DNA of 64,000 nt from Kaistia algarum (GTDB taxonomy: Bacteria; Pseudomonadota; Alphaproteobacteria; Rhizobiales; Kaistiaceae). Within the stretch, counting starts at the first letter, position 1, and each line of letters opens with the position of its first letter. The notes under the pieces were generated by a model that saw nothing but the letters and a program-made list of their open reading frames with translations, was not told the DNA's origin and made no database searches. The DNA lies in assembly GCF_026343945.1 (NCBI RefSeq), contig NZ_JAPKNJ010000001.1, forward strand, positions 2,418,001-2,482,000, read 5' to 3'. Positions 27,676 through 36,942 of this stretch are shown here, in pieces. The translations under genes and the position numbers were made by a program.

Positions 27676-28689
27676 ATGGGACCGATGAGGAACGGCATAC
27701 TGGGCGCGGCGGCTGGCGCGATGGCGCTGTTCGGCGCGGGGCAGGCCTTCGCGCTGGACGAGGTCAGCTTCGGCACGAACTGGCTCGCCCAGGCGGAACA
27801 TGGCGGCTTCTATCAAGCCGTCGCCGACGGCACGTATGAGAAGTACGGTCTTAAGGTCACCATCGTGCAGGGCGGACCGCAGGCGGCCAATCGCGCTTTG
27901 ATGCTCGCCGGCAAGACGCAGTTCTTCATGGCCGGCAATCTGCTGGAGCCATTCTCGGCCGCCGCCGAGGGCGTTCCGCTGGTCGAGGTTGCCGCGATCT
28001 TCCAGAAGGAACCGCAGGTCATCATCGCCCATCCGGATACGGGCATCGACAAGTTCGAGGATCTCGCCAAGCTGCCGACCATCTTCATGGGCAAGGACGG
28101 CTTCGCCTCCTATTTCCAGTGGATGAAATCGGCCTTCCCGGGTTTCAAGGACGAGCAGTACAAGCCCTATACCTTCAATCCGGCGCCGTTCCTCGCCGAC
28201 AAGAATTCGGCACAGCAGGGCTACATTACGTCCGAGCCGTTCGAGATCGAGAAGCAGGGCGGCTTCAAGCCGAAGCTCTTCCTGCTCGCCGATAGCGGCT
28301 TCAACACCTATTCGACGCTGATCGAAACGACGCAGGACTATCTGAAGGCCAATCCCGACGTTGTGAAGCGCTTCGTCGAAGCCTCGATCATCGGCTGGTA
28401 CAATTATCTCTACGGCGACAACAAGGCTGCCAACGCCCTGATCAAGACCGACAATCCCGAGATCACGGATGAGCAGATCGCCTTCTCGATCCAGACGATG
28501 AAGGATTATGGCATCGTCGATTCCGGCGATGCCGTCGAGAAGGGCATCGGCTGCCTGACCGGCGAGCACGTCAAGTCGTTCTACGACAAGATGGTCACGG
28601 CCGGCGTCGTCAAGGCCGGCCTCGATATCGGGACGGTCTACTCGACCGATTTCAGCTGCAAGGGCGTCGGCAAGGAACTCAAGAAGTAG
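27676..28689 (+). CDS. ABC-importer periplasmic binding protein (THI5/NMT1, TauA-like)
   Basis: 337 residues. Signal peptide to about AGQAFA, then LDEVSFGTNWLAQAEHGGFYQAVADGTYEKYGL, the opening of NMT1/THI5-like proteins that bind pyrimidines, nitrate, sulphonates or similar small molecules. The ATG follows a GAGAGGGAAG ribosome-binding site; an ATG three codons later is also possible. It is the first gene of the seven-gene operon. Cognate genes downstream suggest the ligand is a heterocycle amide or base. Confidence 0.9.
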   Translation: MGPMRNGILGAAAGAMALFGAGQAFALDEVSFGTNWLAQAEHGGFYQAVADGTYEKYGLKVTIVQGGPQAANRALMLAGKTQFFMAGNLLEPFSAAAEGVPLVEVAAIFQKEPQVIIAHPDTGIDKFEDLAKLPTIFMGKDGFASYFQWMKSAFPGFKDEQYKPYTFNPAPFLADKNSAQQGYITSEPFEIEKQGGFKPKLFLLADSGFNTYSTLIETTQDYLKANPDVVKRFVEASIIGWYNYLYGDNKAANALIKTDNPEITDEQIAFSIQTMKDYGIVDSGDAVEKGIGCLTGEHVKSFYDKMVTAGVVKAGLDIGTVYSTDFSCKGVGKELKK

Positions 28690-28708
28690 TCTCGCTTCGA
28701 TCGATGCC

Positions 28709-28734
28709 GCCTGCCGGGCCTTCGTCCGGCAGGC
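28709..28734 (+). terminator. Intercistronic hairpin after the binding-protein gene
   Basis: GCCTGCCGG, 8 bases, CCGGCAGGC, then TTT. A nine-pair stem 20 bases after the stop. Such hairpins after binding-protein genes usually protect or partly terminate the transcript, so the binding protein is made in excess over the ATPase and permease. Confidence 0.6.
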
Positions 28735-28780
28735 TTTCCCATGATCAGGCAAGGACCGGCCGGCCGCCGGGCCGCGCCGT

Positions 28781-29614
28781 TTGAAGGCCCCGTCCGTGTC
28801 GCTTGCGCTCCACACTCCGCCGACCCCGTCCGCCGGCAAGCCGGTCGTGCAGCTCGACCATGTCTCGAAGACGTTCTCGAACGGCACGATCGCTCTCAAG
28901 GACATGTCGCTGACGATCCACGAAGGGGAGTTCGTCAGCCTGCTCGGCCCTTCCGGCTGCGGCAAATCGACGGCGCTCCGGATCATTGCCGGCCTCGGCG
29001 ACGCGTCGACGGGGCGGGTCGAGTGGCCGACCACCGCGCATGACGTTGCCGGCAAGCCGGAGCGCGAGATCGGCTTCGTGTTCCAGGAACCGACGCTGAT
29101 GCCCTGGGCCAGCGTCTTCAAGAATGTCTGGCTGCCACTGCGGCTGCATCACATCTCCAAGGCTGCCGCGCGCGAGCGCGTCATGGCGGCGCTCGAAATG
29201 GTCGGGCTCGACAAGTTCGCCGAATCCTATCCGCGCGAACTCTCGGGTGGCATGAAGATGCGCGTCTCGATCGCCCGCGCGCTGGTGACGCGGCCGCGCG
29301 TGCTGCTGATGGACGAACCCTTCGCCGCGCTCGACGAGATCACCCGGCAGAAGCTCAATGACGATCTCCTGCGCCTTTGGGAGCAGTTCGGCTGGACGAT
29401 CGTCTTCGTCACCCATTCGGTGTTCGAGTCCGTCTATCTGTCGAGCCGCATCGTCATCATGGCGGCCCGGCCCGGCCGCGTCATCGACGAGGTGGCGATC
29501 GACGCGCCGCATCCGCGCGGGGTCGCCTTCCGCACGTCGCCCGAATATGGCGAGTTCTGCCGCCGCGCCTCGCAATCGCTGCTCTCCGCTATCGGAGCCA
29601 ACGACCACCTATGA
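28781..29614 (+). CDS. ABC-importer ATPase (nitrate/sulphonate/taurine type)
   Basis: 277 residues with Walker A GPSGCGKST, Q-loop FQEPTLMPW, signature LSGGMKMRVSIARAL, Walker B VLLMDEPFAALDEITR and the switch His in VTHSVFES, as in SsuB/TauB. The start is probably TTG (MKAPSV) or a GTG five codons later; no ATG fits. Its stop overlaps the permease ATG by 4 bases. Confidence 0.92.
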   Translation: MKAPSVSLALHTPPTPSAGKPVVQLDHVSKTFSNGTIALKDMSLTIHEGEFVSLLGPSGCGKSTALRIIAGLGDASTGRVEWPTTAHDVAGKPEREIGFVFQEPTLMPWASVFKNVWLPLRLHHISKAAARERVMAALEMVGLDKFAESYPRELSGGMKMRVSIARALVTRPRVLLMDEPFAALDEITRQKLNDDLLRLWEQFGWTIVFVTHSVFESVYLSSRIVIMAARPGRVIDEVAIDAPHPRGVAFRTSPEYGEFCRRASQSLLSAIGANDHL

Positions 29615-30474
29615 GCCAGATGGAACAGACCGGGGCGCCGCCAGCTGCGCCTATCTCGATCGACGCCCCACTGCCTGGTGGCATGTCTTCGTCCGAAAAG
29701 CTGCTCCGGGTCGTCATTCCTGTGGCGATGCTGGCGGCGCTGGTCGGCCTCTGGGCGTGGTATGTCCAAGCCTACAATATTCCGAAATACATCCTGCCAA
29801 GCCCGACCTTGGTCGCGAAGTCGATGGTGAACGACTGGCCGATCCTCGGTGCCGCCCTGCTGGTCACGCTGAAGATCACCTTCGCCGCGCTCGCCATCGC
29901 GCTGGTCGGCGGCGTGTTGCTGGCGATCTTGCTGACGCAGTCGAAGTGGATCGAGCTGGCGCTGTCGCCCTATATGGTGATCCTGCAGGTAACGCCGGTC
30001 GTCGCCATCGCCCCGCTGATCCTGATCTATGCGCCGTCGACGCAAGTGGCGCTGCTGACCTGCGCCTGGATCGTCGCGTTTTTTCCGGTTCTGTCCAACA
30101 CCACGCAGGGACTGAAGAGCACCGACCACAATCTGCTCAATCTGTTCGAGCTTTATGGCGCCTCGCCGTTCCAGACGCTGTTCCTGTTGCGCCTGCCGGC
30201 CGCGCTGCCGTTTTTCCTCGCCGGCCTTCGGATCGCGGGCGGCCTCGCGTTGATCGCCGCCGTGGTCGCCGAGTTCGCGGCCGGATCGGCCGGGGCCGGG
30301 TCTGGCCTGGCCTTCCGCCTGCTCGAATCGCAATATCGCCTCAACATTCCGCGTCTCTTCGCCGCGCTGCTGCTGCTCTGCATGACCGGCGTCGCGATCT
30401 ATGGTGCGACCAGCCTGCTGTCGCATCTCCTGCTGCGGCGATGGCATGAAAGCGCCATCCGGCGGGAGAATTAA
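29611..30474 (+). CDS. ABC-importer permease (SsuC/TauC-like)
   Basis: 287 residues with a cytoplasmic N-terminus, then about six membrane helices. The EAA loop (FELYGASPFQTLFLLRLPAALPFFLAGLRIAGG) is that of the nitrate/taurine permeases. The ATG lies inside the ATPase stop. The next gene starts 1 base after its TAA. Confidence 0.92.
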   Translation: MSQMEQTGAPPAAPISIDAPLPGGMSSSEKLLRVVIPVAMLAALVGLWAWYVQAYNIPKYILPSPTLVAKSMVNDWPILGAALLVTLKITFAALAIALVGGVLLAILLTQSKWIELALSPYMVILQVTPVVAIAPLILIYAPSTQVALLTCAWIVAFFPVLSNTTQGLKSTDHNLLNLFELYGASPFQTLFLLRLPAALPFFLAGLRIAGGLALIAAVVAEFAAGSAGAGSGLAFRLLESQYRLNIPRLFAALLLLCMTGVAIYGATSLLSHLLLRRWHESAIRREN

Positions 30475-30475
30475 G

Positions 30476-31789
30476 ATGACCAAGGGTTTCGCCGCGCTTC
30501 CCGCAGCTTCCCGCTATGTTCTTTCCAATGCGACGCTGCCGCAGGCGACGGTCGCCGACCCCAATGGTGAGGATGCCGGCGAGGGCCTGATCCGCGCCGA
30601 CATCGTCATCGCCGATGGGATGATCGAGGCGCTGCGCCCGGCGGGAAGCGTCGCCGAACTGCCGGCCTTCGACATGGACCGCGGCCAGGTCTGGCCTACC
30701 TTCGTCGACATGCATACGCATCTCGACAAGGGCCACATCCTGCCGCGGGCGCATAATCCGGACGGTACGTTTCCAGGTGCTCTTGCGTCCGTTGAGCTCG
30801 ACCGTGACGAGAATTGGTCGGCGGCGGATGTGCGCGCGCGCATGGATTTCGCGCTGCGCACGGCCTATGCGCATGGCACGAGCCTGATCCGCACCCATAT
30901 CGACAGCGTCCCGCCGCAGTTCCCCATCTCCTGGCCGGTCTTCGCCGAAATGCGGGACAAGTGGGCCGGCAAGGTCGAATTGCAGGGCGTCGGACTGACG
31001 CCGATCGATCGCTATCTCGACGACGCCTTTGCAAAGCATCTGGTCGAGACCGTGATCGAACATGGCGGCGTGCTCGGCGGCGTCACCTACATGATCCCTG
31101 AGCTTCGGGCCGGGTTGAAGCGGCTGTTCTTCGAGGCCTCGGAGCATGGGCTCGACATCGATCTTCATGTCGACGAGACCGCCGACCCGGACGCTCGCTC
31201 GCTCCGGGCCATAGCCGAGACGGCGATCGAGGTCGGCTATGAAGGCCAGGTCGTCGTCGGCCATTGCTGTTCGCTGGCACGGCAGGAGGAAGACGAAGCC
31301 GACCGGACGATGGATTTCGTCGCGAAGGCCGGCATCGCCGTCGTGTCGCTGCCCATGTGCAACATGTATCTGCAGGATCGCCATCGCGGCCGCACGCCGC
31401 GCTGGCGCGGGGTCACGCTGCTGCATGAGATGCGGGCGCGCGGCATTCCGGTCGCTGTTGCCTCGGACAATACCCGCGACCCGTTCTACGCCTATGGTGA
31501 TCTCGACGCTGTCGAGGTCTTCCGCGAGGCCGTGCGCATCCTGCAGCTCGACCATCCGCTCGATTCCGCGCCGCATGTCGTGACGACGACGCCCGCCGAC
31601 GTGCTGCGCCGGCCGGATATCGGCCGCATCACCATTGGCGGCAAGGCCGATCTGGTGCTGTTCCGGGCCCGCAGCTGGGCGGAACTTTTGTCCCGCCCGC
31701 AATCCGATCGCATCGTGCTGCGCGGCGGCGTCGCGATCGACGGGACGTTGCCCGACTACCGCGAACTTGATTTTCTCTTCGAACGCTGA
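30476..31789 (+). CDS. Cytosine-deaminase-like amidohydrolase
   Basis: 437 residues. The metal site reads DMHTHLDK, then DLHVDET, GHCCSLA and ASDNTRDPFYAYG. These match the order of CodA (cytosine deaminase) motifs rather than the guanine-deaminase group. It probably deaminates or hydrolyses an imported N-heterocycle. The ATG was chosen because it directly follows the permease stop; the upstream in-frame extension overlaps the permease. Substrate unknown. Confidence 0.88.
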   Translation: MTKGFAALPAASRYVLSNATLPQATVADPNGEDAGEGLIRADIVIADGMIEALRPAGSVAELPAFDMDRGQVWPTFVDMHTHLDKGHILPRAHNPDGTFPGALASVELDRDENWSAADVRARMDFALRTAYAHGTSLIRTHIDSVPPQFPISWPVFAEMRDKWAGKVELQGVGLTPIDRYLDDAFAKHLVETVIEHGGVLGGVTYMIPELRAGLKRLFFEASEHGLDIDLHVDETADPDARSLRAIAETAIEVGYEGQVVVGHCCSLARQEEDEADRTMDFVAKAGIAVVSLPMCNMYLQDRHRGRTPRWRGVTLLHEMRARGIPVAVASDNTRDPFYAYGDLDAVEVFREAVRILQLDHPLDSAPHVVTTTPADVLRRPDIGRITIGGKADLVLFRARSWAELLSRPQSDRIVLRGGVAIDGTLPDYRELDFLFER

Positions 31790-31807
31790 CGCTACGGGAC
31801 GCTGAGC

Positions 31808-33223
31808 ATGACACGGACTTTCACCTTCGACATCCATGCTCTCCGCGCCGATCTGGGCGGCATCGAGATCGAGGACAATCCGGCGCTGGTCAAGCAGAAG
31901 AGCCGGGATTTCTTCTGGTATTCGCCGGTGCTGAAGGGCCAGCTCGACCACATCACGGCCGATCTGGTCGCGACGCCAAAAAACGAGGCGGAGGTGATCC
32001 GCATTCTGAAGGCGGCCTATGCCCATGATGTCCCGGTGACGCCGCGCGGCGGCGGCACCGGCAATTATGGCCAGGCGATGCCGCTCTCCGGCGGGCTGAT
32101 CCTCAACCTCGCCGAGCTGAACAAGGTCAAGTCGATCCATCCCGGCCGCGTCATCTGCGAGCCCGGCGCGATCATGGCGCAGATCGACAAGGAGACGCGC
32201 GCCCATTCCGGCCAGGAATTGCGCCTGCATCCCTCGACCTATGCGACGGCGAGTATCGGCGGCTTCGTCGCCGGCGGCTCCGGCGGCGTCGGTTCGATCC
32301 GCTGGGGTGGCCTGCGCGATATCGGCAATGTGCTGCGCCTTCGCGTCGTCACCATGGAGGCCGAGCCGCGCATCCTGGAGCTGACCGGCTGGGAACTCCA
32401 CAAGGTGATGCATGCCTATGGCACCAATGGCATCATCACCGAAGTCGAGATGCCGCTGACCGCCGCCTATGACTGGGTCGACGTGCTGGTCGGGTTCGAC
32501 GATTTCCTCGCCGCGGCGCGCTATGGCGATGCGCTCGGCAATGCGGACGGGCTGCTGCTGAAGGAAATCGCTGTCGTCGCGGCGCCAGTGCCGCATACCT
32601 ATTTCCTACGCCACCAGAAGTTCATCCGCGAAGGCCAGTCGGTCGCTATCCTCATGGTCGCCCCGCATTCGCTGGATGCGTTCGAGGCGTTCACGCAGCG
32701 CGAGAAGGGCGAGATCCTGTTCCGCTCCGACAAGGCGGCGGATCTGAAGGGCATTCCGCCGGCTTATGAGCTGGCGTGGAACCACACGACGCTACGCGCG
32801 CTCCGGGTCGATCCAGCGATCACCTATCTGCAGACCATGTTCGCGCCGCCGACGCATATCGAGAAGATCGAGACGATGACCCGGCTGCTCGGCGACGAAG
32901 TTCCCGGCCATCTGGAATTCGTCCGCTTCGATGGCAAGATCACGGCGATGGGGTTGTCCCTCGTGCGCTACACGACCGAGGCCCGCCTCGACGAGATTGT
33001 CCGCCTGCATGAGGACAATGGCTGCCCGATCTTCAATCCACACCGCTACACGCTGGAAGAGGGCGGCATGAAGCAGACGGACGAGATCCAGCTCGCCTTC
33101 AAGCATGAAGCGGATCCGAAGGGGCTCCTCAACCCCGGCAAGATGATCGCCTTCGAGGATCCGAGCTTCGATTTCCACGCCAAGAAGACATTTCTGTTCC
33201 CCGGCCTGCAGCGAGCCGGGTGA
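31808..33223 (+). CDS. FAD-binding oxidoreductase (GlcD/VAO family)
   Basis: 471 residues. The FAD-binding domain PF01565 is seen in TPRGGGTGNYGQAMPLSGGLILNLAELNKVKSI and in the SIGGFVAGGSGGVGSIRWGGL pyrophosphate loop. The C-terminal FAD-oxidase domain ends LLNPGKMIAF, as in GlcD and D-lactate dehydrogenases. It starts 18 bases after the amidohydrolase. It likely oxidises the product of the deamination step; the two NQO1-like flavoproteins that follow may complete the redox steps. Confidence 0.88.
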   Translation: MTRTFTFDIHALRADLGGIEIEDNPALVKQKSRDFFWYSPVLKGQLDHITADLVATPKNEAEVIRILKAAYAHDVPVTPRGGGTGNYGQAMPLSGGLILNLAELNKVKSIHPGRVICEPGAIMAQIDKETRAHSGQELRLHPSTYATASIGGFVAGGSGGVGSIRWGGLRDIGNVLRLRVVTMEAEPRILELTGWELHKVMHAYGTNGIITEVEMPLTAAYDWVDVLVGFDDFLAAARYGDALGNADGLLLKEIAVVAAPVPHTYFLRHQKFIREGQSVAILMVAPHSLDAFEAFTQREKGEILFRSDKAADLKGIPPAYELAWNHTTLRALRVDPAITYLQTMFAPPTHIEKIETMTRLLGDEVPGHLEFVRFDGKITAMGLSLVRYTTEARLDEIVRLHEDNGCPIFNPHRYTLEEGGMKQTDEIQLAFKHEADPKGLLNPGKMIAFEDPSFDFHAKKTFLFPGLQRAG

Positions 33224-33230
33224 GCCTCGC

Positions 33231-33812
33231 ATGCGCGTCCTTGTCGTCTTCGCGCATCCGGTCGAGACCAGCTATCAGGCCGCCCTGCACAAAACCGTGG
33301 TCGAGACGCTGGAGAAGGCTGGCCACGATGTCGACGATTGCGACCTCTATGCCGAGGGATTCAATCCGGTCCTGTCGCGCCAGGAGCGGCTCGACTATCA
33401 CGACCTCGAAAAGAATCGCGCCAATGTCGATCCCTATGTGAAACGGCTATTGGCGGCCGAGGCTCTTGTGCTGGTCCATCCGGTATGGAATTTCGGCACG
33501 CCGGCGATCCTGAAGGGCTTCTTCGACCGCGTCTATCTCCCTGGCGTCTCCTTTGCGATGGTGGACGGCAAGGTGCGGCCGCAACTCCATAACATCACGA
33601 AGTTCGCTGCTGTGGTGACCTATGGCGGTTCGCGCCTTCGCGCGCTTCTGGTCGGCGATCCGCCGCGCAAGATCGCGACGCGGGTGCTGCGGGCCCAGAT
33701 CAAGCCACTGGCGCCGCTCGATTATCTTGCACATTATGATATGAATCGCTCGACCGACGCGACGAGGGCGGCATTCCTCGGACGCGTCCAGAGCGCCATG
33801 GAGCGGTTCTGA
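33231..33812 (+). CDS. NQO1/KefF-type NAD(P)H flavoprotein, copy 1
   Basis: 193 residues, flavodoxin-like fold: VLVVFAHPVETSYQAALH, LVLVHPVWNFGTPAILKGFFDRVYLPGVSF and VTYGGSR. The HPVW-GTPAILKGFFDRV motif is the FAD/FMN contact of NQO1-type quinone reductases. Begins 7 bases after the FAD oxidoreductase gene and is followed by a paralogue after 4 bases. Confidence 0.88.
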   Translation: MRVLVVFAHPVETSYQAALHKTVVETLEKAGHDVDDCDLYAEGFNPVLSRQERLDYHDLEKNRANVDPYVKRLLAAEALVLVHPVWNFGTPAILKGFFDRVYLPGVSFAMVDGKVRPQLHNITKFAAVVTYGGSRLRALLVGDPPRKIATRVLRAQIKPLAPLDYLAHYDMNRSTDATRAAFLGRVQSAMERF

Positions 33813-33816
33813 AATC

Positions 33817-34407
33817 ATGAAGGCGCTTGTCGTTTTCGCGCACCCGGTGCCGGAGAGCTTCGGTGCCGCCGTGCGCGATACGGTCGTCGCTGCCCTGCGC
33901 GAGAAGGGGCATGACGTCCGGCTGGTCGATTTGTACGCCATCGGCTTCAATCCGGTCATGAGTGCCGATGAGCGGCGCCATCATTTCGAGCGTGGCGTCA
34001 ACGAGCTTCCCGTCGCCGACCAGATCGAGCACATCAAATGGTGCGAGATGCTCGTCTTCGTCTATCCAACCTGGTGGTATGGGCTTCCCGCAATTTTGAA
34101 AGGGTGGCTCGACCGGGTCTGGGTGGCGCATGTCGCCTTCATCCTGCCGGAGGCGGAGGGGGAGAACATCCGGCCGAACATGCAGCACATTCGCCACATC
34201 GTCGCGGTCACGACCTGCGGCGCGAACTGGTGGCTAACGAAATGGGTTGGCGAGCCGGGACGACGCACCTTGCTGCGCGGCATCCGCACGCTCTGCCATC
34301 CGCTGTGCCGGACGAGCTACATGGCGCACTACAAGATGGACAGCTCGACCCCGGAGAGCCGGGCGAAATATCTCGCCAAGGTGCGGGCGCGAATCGGGCG
34401 GCTTTGA
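33817..34407 (+). CDS. NQO1/KefF-type NAD(P)H flavoprotein, copy 2
   Basis: 196 residues, a second member of the same family: ALVVFAHPVPESFGAAV, VFVYPTWWYGLPAILKGWLDRVW and TTCGANWWLTKWVGEP. YPTWWYGLPAILKG differs from copy 1 (HPVWNFGTPAILKG) at the flavin contact, so substrates likely differ or the two form a heterodimer. Last gene of the operon. Confidence 0.88.
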   Translation: MKALVVFAHPVPESFGAAVRDTVVAALREKGHDVRLVDLYAIGFNPVMSADERRHHFERGVNELPVADQIEHIKWCEMLVFVYPTWWYGLPAILKGWLDRVWVAHVAFILPEAEGENIRPNMQHIRHIVAVTTCGANWWLTKWVGEPGRRTLLRGIRTLCHPLCRTSYMAHYKMDSSTPESRAKYLAKVRARIGRL

Positions 34408-34472
34408 CTAGGTTGTGAACTTATCAGCGTTGCCATCCTTTGAGCCACCTACGTCACGCACTGAGAGGCGCG

Positions 34473-34763
34473 ATGCGAACGGATACGATCGAAGCGGTCG
34501 GTATTGATGATCGGGGTTCGCTATGGGTGAAGCCCACGACGGCGACATTCCCATTCATCTATCGCGAAGCAATGGAGGTGCGTTGGGACGCTGACCGCCT
34601 TCGCCTCTACGGTCCAAAGCCAAGGGAATGGCCATATGTCGCTTGGTTCAAGCAGATCAGAGTTGCCGCGCGTGAGCACGGCGTCGAGCTGAAGCTTGGG
34701 CCAACCACATTGTGGTCTGGGATCGACCCTGATTTACAGCGGGCCATCGCTTCCGACGACTAA
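34473..34763 (+). CDS. Cassette-like small protein of unknown function
   Basis: 96 residues, no signal or membrane helix. The sequence (IDDRGSLWVKPTTATFPFIYREAMEVRWD, then GPKPREWPYVAWFKQI) resembles a small family I remember from integron cassettes and genomic islands. GC is lower than in the surrounding genes. The ATG was chosen because GAGAGG lies 5 bases ahead; a TTG 11 codons earlier is possible. I see no clear attC site after the stop. It may be the tail of a horizontally acquired insertion next to the sigma-54 operon. Confidence 0.65.
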   Translation: MRTDTIEAVGIDDRGSLWVKPTTATFPFIYREAMEVRWDADRLRLYGPKPREWPYVAWFKQIRVAAREHGVELKLGPTTLWSGIDPDLQRAIASDD

Positions 34764-34901
34764 CAGCTTCCGCTGAGCGACGAGAGCTGACTCAGGATCG
34801 GTATGGGCCGATAAGACCCAACCGACCTCGAGCCGCCGCTACTTATCGAATCGCAGTTTGTGCCCCGCCGCGGTACCCGCGTGAGCGCGCATCGGCCAAG
34901 C

Positions 34902-35783
34902 CTACTTCCCTTCAACCATCGCCTTCAGTGCGGGAAGGAATTCGCCGGCAATGTCGGGGCGATCGAGCGCGAAGGCGACGTTGGCGGTCAGGAAGCCGAC
35001 CTTGTTGCCGCAATCATAGGTATCGCCGGCGAAGCGGCAGCCATAGAAATATTGCCGGTCCATGAGCCGCAGCATCGCATCGGTGAGCTGGATTTCGTTG
35101 CCGGCACCCTTCTCCTGCTTGGAGAGCAGGTCGAAGATCTGCGGCTGCAGGATGTAGCGGCCATTGATGTAGAGGTTGGAGGGAGCGACCTCCGGCTTCG
35201 GCTTTTCGACCATGGCGTTGATGCGGAAGGCCGAGCCGTCGATTTCGGCGCCGATTCCGACGATACCGTACTGGTAGGTTTCTGCCGGGTCGCATTCGCC
35301 GACCGCGAGGATGTTGCCGCCGGTCTCCTTGTAGACCTCGACCATCTGCTTCAGGCAGCCGGGTTCGCCCTTCATCACCATGTCGGGCAGCAGAACCGCG
35401 AAAGGCTCGTTGCCGACGAGTTCGCGGGCGCACCAGACGGCATGACCGAGGCCGAGCGGCACCTGCTGGCGGGTGAAGCTGGTCGAACCGGGCTTCGGCA
35501 GGTCCTTGGCGAGGAGCGCGAGCGCTTCCTGCTTGCCGCGGCCCGACAAAGTAGCCTCCAGTTCATACTGGACGTCGAAATGATCCTCTATGACGGCCTT
35601 GTTGCGTCCGGTAACGAAGATCAGGTGCTCGATCCCGGCTTCCCGAGCTTCGTCGACCGCATACTGGATCAGCGGTCGGTCGACGACGGTGAGCATTTCC
35701 TTCGGCATGGCCTTGGTAGCCGGCAGGAAGCGGGTACCGAGGCCGGCCACGGGGAACACGGCCTTGCGGATCGGAGCAGTCAT
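34902..35783 (-). CDS. galU: UTP-glucose-1-phosphate uridylyltransferase
   Basis: 293 residues. The nucleotidyltransferase motif [23 protein letters not shown], the later [19 protein letters not shown] and [10 protein letters not shown] blocks are typical GalU. It makes UDP-glucose for exopolysaccharide and lipid A sugars. It is divergent from galE, the next enzyme of UDP-sugar exchange, across 144 bases that must hold both promoters. Confidence 0.95.
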   Translation of the reverse strand: MTAPIRKAVFPVAGLGTRFLPATKAMPKEMLTVVDRPLIQYAVDEAREAGIEHLIFVTGRNKAVIEDHFDVQYELEATLSGRGKQEALALLAKDLPKPGSTSFTRQQVPLGLGHAVWCARELVGNEPFAVLLPDMVMKGEPGCLKQMVEVYKETGGNILAVGECDPAETYQYGIVGIGAEIDGSAFRINAMVEKPKPEVAPSNLYINGRYILQPQIFDLLSKQEKGAGNEIQLTDAMLRLMDRQYFYGCRFAGDTYDCGNKVGFLTANVAFALDRPDIAGEFLPALKAMVEGK

Positions 35784-35927
35784 GGATGCCTCTTATGTTG
35801 AACGCGACCGCACTCTAACGGCGGATTCTGACAACAACGCTAACGCAATCGTTCTGATCCGACGGGGTTTCAAGACTTCTTTCATATCTTCAGAGTTCAT
35901 TAACGATATCAACCGCAAGAGGACAGG

Positions 35928-36920
35928 ATGACGGTACTGGTCACAGGTGGTGCGGGCTATATCGGCAGCCATATGGTGTGGCGCCTCGTCGACGCCGGCG
36001 AGAGCGTCGTCGTGCTCGATCGCCTCTCCACGGGCTTCGAATGGGCGGTCGCACCGGAAGCGAAACTCGTCGTCGGCGAGGTGGGCGACGAGGCGCTGGT
36101 CGAGCGGCTGATCGGCGAGCATGGCGTCGATGCCATCATTCACTTCGCCGGCTCGATCGTTGTTCCGGAATCGGTTGCCGATCCGCTCGGCTATTACCAG
36201 AACAATACCGTGCAATCGCGCGCGCTCATCGCGGCGGCGATCCGGTCGGGCGTCAAGCATTTCATCTTTTCCTCGACCGCGGCTGTCTATGGGGATGCCG
36301 GCACGCGTCCGGTCGTCGAGACGGCCGCAACGGCGCCGCTATCGCCCTATGGCCGCTCGAAGCTGATGACGGAATGGATGCTGGACGACGCCGCGCGTGC
36401 CCACGATTTCCGCTTTGCCGCGCTGCGCTATTTCAACGTTGCCGGCGCCGATCCCAGGGGGCGGACGGGACAATCGACGCGCGGCGCGACCCATCTGATC
36501 AAGGTTGCCTGCGAAACGGCACTCGGCAAGCGCGACAGAATCGAGATTCTCGGCACCGACTACGAGACGCCGGATGGCACCTGCGTGCGCGACTATATCC
36601 ATGTCAGCGATCTCGCCAACGCCCATGCCGATGCGCTCGCCTATCTGCGGGCCGGCGGGGCCAGCCTGATCGCCAATTGCGGCTACGGACATGGTTATTC
36701 CGTCCGCGAAGTGGTCGACGCGGTGCTGCGTGTCTCGGGTGTGCCATTCAAGGTCGTCGAGGGGCCGCGCCGGGCCGGCGACGTCCCGGCGGTCGTCGCC
36801 GACGCGACCATCGCCCGTGAGCGTTTCGGCTGGCGGCCCGAGCATGACGACCTCGATGAATGTGTCTCGACAGCGCTGGCCTGGGAAAAGGCGCTCTCGC
36901 TGCGCAATCGACGAGACTGA
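35928..36920 (+). CDS. galE: UDP-glucose 4-epimerase
   Basis: 330 residues, extended SDR. NAD motif TGGAGYIGSHM, catalytic Ser-Ser-Thr region FSSTAAVYGD and YGRSK (Tyr/Lys). It interconverts UDP-glucose and UDP-galactose. A GAGGA ribosome-binding site precedes the ATG. It is divergent from galU. Confidence 0.94.
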   Translation: MTVLVTGGAGYIGSHMVWRLVDAGESVVVLDRLSTGFEWAVAPEAKLVVGEVGDEALVERLIGEHGVDAIIHFAGSIVVPESVADPLGYYQNNTVQSRALIAAAIRSGVKHFIFSSTAAVYGDAGTRPVVETAATAPLSPYGRSKLMTEWMLDDAARAHDFRFAALRYFNVAGADPRGRTGQSTRGATHLIKVACETALGKRDRIEILGTDYETPDGTCVRDYIHVSDLANAHADALAYLRAGGASLIANCGYGHGYSVREVVDAVLRVSGVPFKVVEGPRRAGDVPAVVADATIARERFGWRPEHDDLDECVSTALAWEKALSLRNRRD

Positions 36921-36942
36921 ACCGACAAGGGAGGAGAAGCCC

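Noticed and set aside
30341..32596. 751-codon frame antisense to the deaminase and FAD genes
   Set aside because: Low-complexity Arg/His/Asp content typical of antisense high-GC frames.
34764..34901. attC recombination site after the cassette-like gene
   Set aside because: A TAACAGC word follows the stop, but the paired GTTRRRY core and the folded arms could not be found.
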